Below, piece by piece: positions 15,439 through 17,478 of a stretch of DNA of 17,478 bases. Source of the DNA: CAZQQN01 sp964595485 (GTDB lineage: Bacteria > Bacteroidota > Bacteroidia > CAILMK01 > CAYYUA01); assembly GCA_964595485.1 (NCBI GenBank), contig CAZQQN010000047.1, positions 1 to 17,478 of the forward strand, written 5' to 3'. The translations under genes and the position numbers were made by a program. The notes beneath the pieces are model-generated. The model had not been told where the DNA came from. It did no database searches and saw only the letters and a program-made list of their open reading frames with translations. Within the stretch, counting starts at the first letter, position 1. Each line of letters opens with the position of its first letter.

Positions 15439-16068
15439 AACTCAAATTTTTTAATGATACATATTTAACTTCTTAATTTCACTCTTTCTTTCTGAAGTTT
15501 GAAACGGTAACAAAGTTATTTAATAAATTGTTTAAAAAAGATATTTTAGTTTGTATTTTATCAAACAACGTAAAATTTAAATATGGTTATATAATATATT
15601 ATTTTTAAACCATTTTATGCTTTTTGGTGATAAATTGGTGTCTTTTACGTTAATAGTAACGCCATCTTTATTTGCCTCTTAGCTGATTATACTGCGCTGG
15701 ATTCTATATATAAGTTTTTTTGAGACAATGAAAACCAACCTTGTTACTATTGTATTTTTTCGCATTTCTACCTTATTTCCAGCGAATAGGTAAGTCCGAG
15801 AGCCATCAGGCACCCGATAAATCCCCCACTAAACAAGGCGATTGGCTTTCACATCAAGCTGGCGGAGCGGCAGCTGTTTGGTTTTACAAAGCAAGATTTA
15901 ACCCTTAAGAGCTTTGCCTGTTTCCAACAAAAGTTTCCAAAGTACTAAGCTTATCTCACTTTCGGAGCTTAGCTTGATGCATACGGGTTTTAGAACCTTT
16001 GAGCCAATCAAGCCATTATTGCTTTCTGCACTTGCCGTTTGAATGGCCGTATTTTCATGATCACCTCT
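15439..16068. other. 630-base gene-poor stretch, AT-rich on its left half
   Basis: The left part (about 15440-15720) is very AT-rich and shows no gene; it presumably carries the promoter of the barrel gene at 14968. The right part has coding-like frames on both strands: a possible small exported protein on plus (15741-15908, listed separately), a 56-codon frame on minus (15898-16068) in phase with the gene ending at 16069, and a 26-codon hydrophobic minus frame (15768-15848, KPIALFSGGFIGCLMALGL). They overlap, so at most one strand can be right at most positions. No RNA gene or mobile element seen. Confidence 0.5.
15741..15908 (+). CDS. Candidate small exported protein with TTG start or lost ATG
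   Basis: From TTG 15741 a 55-codon frame reads LLLYFFAFLPYFQ as a hydrophobic start, then a polar part (IGKSESHQAPDKSPTKQGDW) and GGAAAVWFYKARFNP. An ATG at 15728, preceding a run of four A, would join this frame if one A were removed, giving the signal-like start MKPTLLLLYFFAFLPYF. As written that ATG frame ends at 15793. So this may be a small secreted protein with a 1-base frameshift, or with a TTG start, or a chance frame. No family recognised. Confidence 0.25.
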   Translation: MLLLYFFAFLPYFQRIGKSESHQAPDKSPTKQGDWLSHQAGGAAAVWFYKARFNP

Positions 16069-16530
16069 TCAAACCCTTAGCGTCAAATATTTAGCTGATA
16101 CAGTGACTTTTCCCTTATCCAGGATTGGGCAAAGCATTTTTGGCACAAAGCTTGTCAAAAGTGAGTTGTGTCTTTGAAAATCCACTTCAACAACCTCGCA
16201 GCTTATAATATCTTCAAAATTAAATCGCTTAACCTCTCCTCCTTTTTTCTGAACTGCCACCTCTTTATTGTTTTCATCTATGGCTATAATGCCGTCTGAT
16301 TTGTAAGTTTTTTTGCTCGGCTGATAACCCTCTAAAGAATTCAATAATTCTTTCTGGTTTTTTTCCCGCTTTTCTTTCTCTTTTTGTTGTTTACCAGCAG
16401 ATAAAAAGGCTGAAATAACAATATACAAAAATACCAATCCTATCAAGGCCCATACACTAATATCACCGGCCGCAACCCCCAGTAACAAAATCAAAATAGT
16501 GATAACGGAAATGATATGAAATACCTTCAT
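16069..16530 (-). CDS. Two-helix membrane protein with cytoplasmic beta-rich domain, unknown function
   Basis: I start at ATG 16530 because it opens directly on the first membrane helix; the upstream ATG at 16578 adds 16 residues without support. The 153-residue product has helices at about 4-22 and 24-45, then a highly charged linker (KQQKEKEKREKNQKELL). A small domain from about 75 to 153 follows, with SDGIIAIDENNKEVAV, RFNFEDIISCEVVEVD and KYLTLRV. The pattern of an Asp-Glu turn followed by F-x-D-I-I-x-x-E-V recalls PH-like domains in small bacterial membrane and phage proteins, but I cannot name the family. The frame downstream of its TGA stays open for 56 codons, so the protein may be C-terminally truncated. 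It lies 68 bases after the next gene and may share its transcript. Confidence 0.6.
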   Translation of the reverse strand: MKVFHIISVITILILLLGVAAGDISVWALIGLVFLYIVISAFLSAGKQQKEKEKREKNQKELLNSLEGYQPSKKTYKSDGIIAIDENNKEVAVQKKGGEVKRFNFEDIISCEVVEVDFQRHNSLLTSFVPKMLCPILDKGKVTVSAKYLTLRV

Positions 16531-16598
16531 GGAAAGTAGTTTTGTTTTGAGACACTGACATATGTATTGGAGATTCACTAAATATTTACTACCGGATT

Positions 16599-17348
16599 TT
16601 AATCTACTACCACAAACTTCCCTTTATCCCGTATTTGGCCTTTCACAGAGATTTTATAAAAATAATTACCGGCTTGATAACCAGAAACATCCAATTTTAT
16701 GTGATTAAAGTCAGGCCCGACTTTTAATTTTTCCTTAAGGTGCCCAGTAGCATTGTAAATTTTGATTCGAGCTGTCTCATTACCTGAAAGTTGGTAGTGC
16801 AATTTAATTTGGTCATCAGCCGGATTGGGATAAAGAGATGTGTTCTCCACTATTGTTCCTTGATCTGGATAAGGGGCATTTGTATTTAACTCACCAGGTA
16901 AACTGTAAACTTCAGTTTTTTCATTTATGGTCAACAAAAGTTTGGCCTCACCATTTATTTCTCTAACAAAGGCCCAACCATTTATATTTTTTAATGTACT
17001 GCCATTTTCCCTGACAATGGAAAAATTGGAATTGTAATCAACAGTGTCTTGATATCGTACCAAAAATTCCAAATTGCTTTCATCTTTATCAAAAAGGTTG
17101 TTATTTAATCTGGTTATTGAGATTGGCTCAGAATTCGATTTTTGGGGGAGCGTTAACTGCTTGTAAAGCGTATAATCAGTTTTATAAAATCGGACAGTTT
17201 GACCATTAAGTACAGAATAATATCCTCTATTTTTTTCCACCTGAGAGTATCTAACTGTGTTGCTATTGAAAGTGTGTTCTTTTTGGATTTGTCCTTTAAG
17301 CGAAAATGAGGATGAAAGGACTAAGAGAGTTAAAACCAGACGTTTCAT
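16599..17348 (-). CDS. Secreted protein with type IX secretion C-terminal sorting domain
   Basis: ATG 17348 is chosen because it starts a clear signal peptide (MKRLVLTLLVLSSSFSLKG, cut before Gln20); an ATG at 17408 adds 20 residues that spoil it. The product is 249 residues. Residues about 20-165 are beta-rich with no recognised motif (YYSVLNGQTVRFYKTDYTLY, NLEFLVRYQDTVDYNSNFSI). Residues about 170-249 are a Por-type sorting domain: ENTSLYPNPADDQIKLHY, then RIKIYNATGHLKEKL, then LDVSGYQAGNYFYKISVKG. It should be exported to the surface or medium by the type IX system, like the propeller protein at 12871. The cargo part is unusually small, about 145 residues. Function unknown. Confidence 0.8.
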   Translation of the reverse strand: MKRLVLTLLVLSSSFSLKGQIQKEHTFNSNTVRYSQVEKNRGYYSVLNGQTVRFYKTDYTLYKQLTLPQKSNSEPISITRLNNNLFDKDESNLEFLVRYQDTVDYNSNFSIVRENGSTLKNINGWAFVREINGEAKLLLTINEKTEVYSLPGELNTNAPYPDQGTIVENTSLYPNPADDQIKLHYQLSGNETARIKIYNATGHLKEKLKVGPDFNHIKLDVSGYQAGNYFYKISVKGQIRDKGKFVVVD

Positions 17349-17478
17349 AAGATTAGATAGATTTGTTTGCTCTAAATATAAAGAAATTTGAAAAATGAAG
17401 GTGGGCATATTAAATTTGAATTTCGGTTGCAGTGCACCCTATAATGGCGCCCGGAGCAGGTGGCAGGCGTCAGAGTCG

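Noticed and set aside
1..17478. CRISPR arrays, tRNA and rRNA genes
   Set aside because: No regularly spaced direct repeats, cloverleaf-like segments or conserved rRNA stretches were seen on reading both strands.

Overview
This window reads as chromosomal DNA of a member of the Bacteroidota, probably of the Cytophagales type; the lineage is inferred from gene content. Signs of it are a SusC-like TonB-dependent receptor paired with a DUF4249 lipoprotein, two proteins with C-terminal type IX secretion (Por) sorting domains, signal peptides cleaved just before Gln, several small outer-membrane barrels, almost no Shine-Dalgarno sequences, and -7 elements of the Bacteroidota TAnnTTTG type. A 10-base run of N (11092-11101) shows this is a draft scaffold.

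Layout. 1-3671 (minus strand): a 3-hydroxyacyl-CoA dehydrogenase, a 700-residue O-antigen-ligase-type membrane protein with a TPR tail, and, starting 2 bases after it, a secreted protein with tandem Ig/TIG-like repeats that runs off the left edge. 3834-6804 (plus strand): a short NfeD-family membrane protein, then mutS2 with a non-ATG start. 6811-8825 (minus): a frameshifted outer-membrane barrel gene, a strong terminator, and an exported protein built on 16-residue Gly/Gln/Asn repeats. 9219-12405 (minus): an outer-membrane uptake pair, TonB-dependent receptor then DUF4249 lipoprotein, closed by a terminator. 12871-14127 (plus): a secreted beta-propeller-like protein with a type IX sorting tail. 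14128-17478: a gene-poor stretch with a small barrel protein, a two-helix membrane protein, another type IX cargo protein, and two long intergenic stretches (840 and 630 bases) that hold short coding-like fragments, some perhaps decayed genes.

How they fit together: most products act at or beyond the cell envelope. The receptor/lipoprotein pair is a likely import system of unknown substrate. The propeller and the 249-residue protein are likely exported by the type IX system, whose machinery is not in the window. Metabolism and DNA maintenance are represented only by the dehydrogenase and MutS2. I did not find a convincing undescribed multi-gene system. The best leads are the 16-residue repeat protein, the ligase/TIG-repeat gene pair, and the untracked small reading frames at 14841-14945 and 15741-15908.
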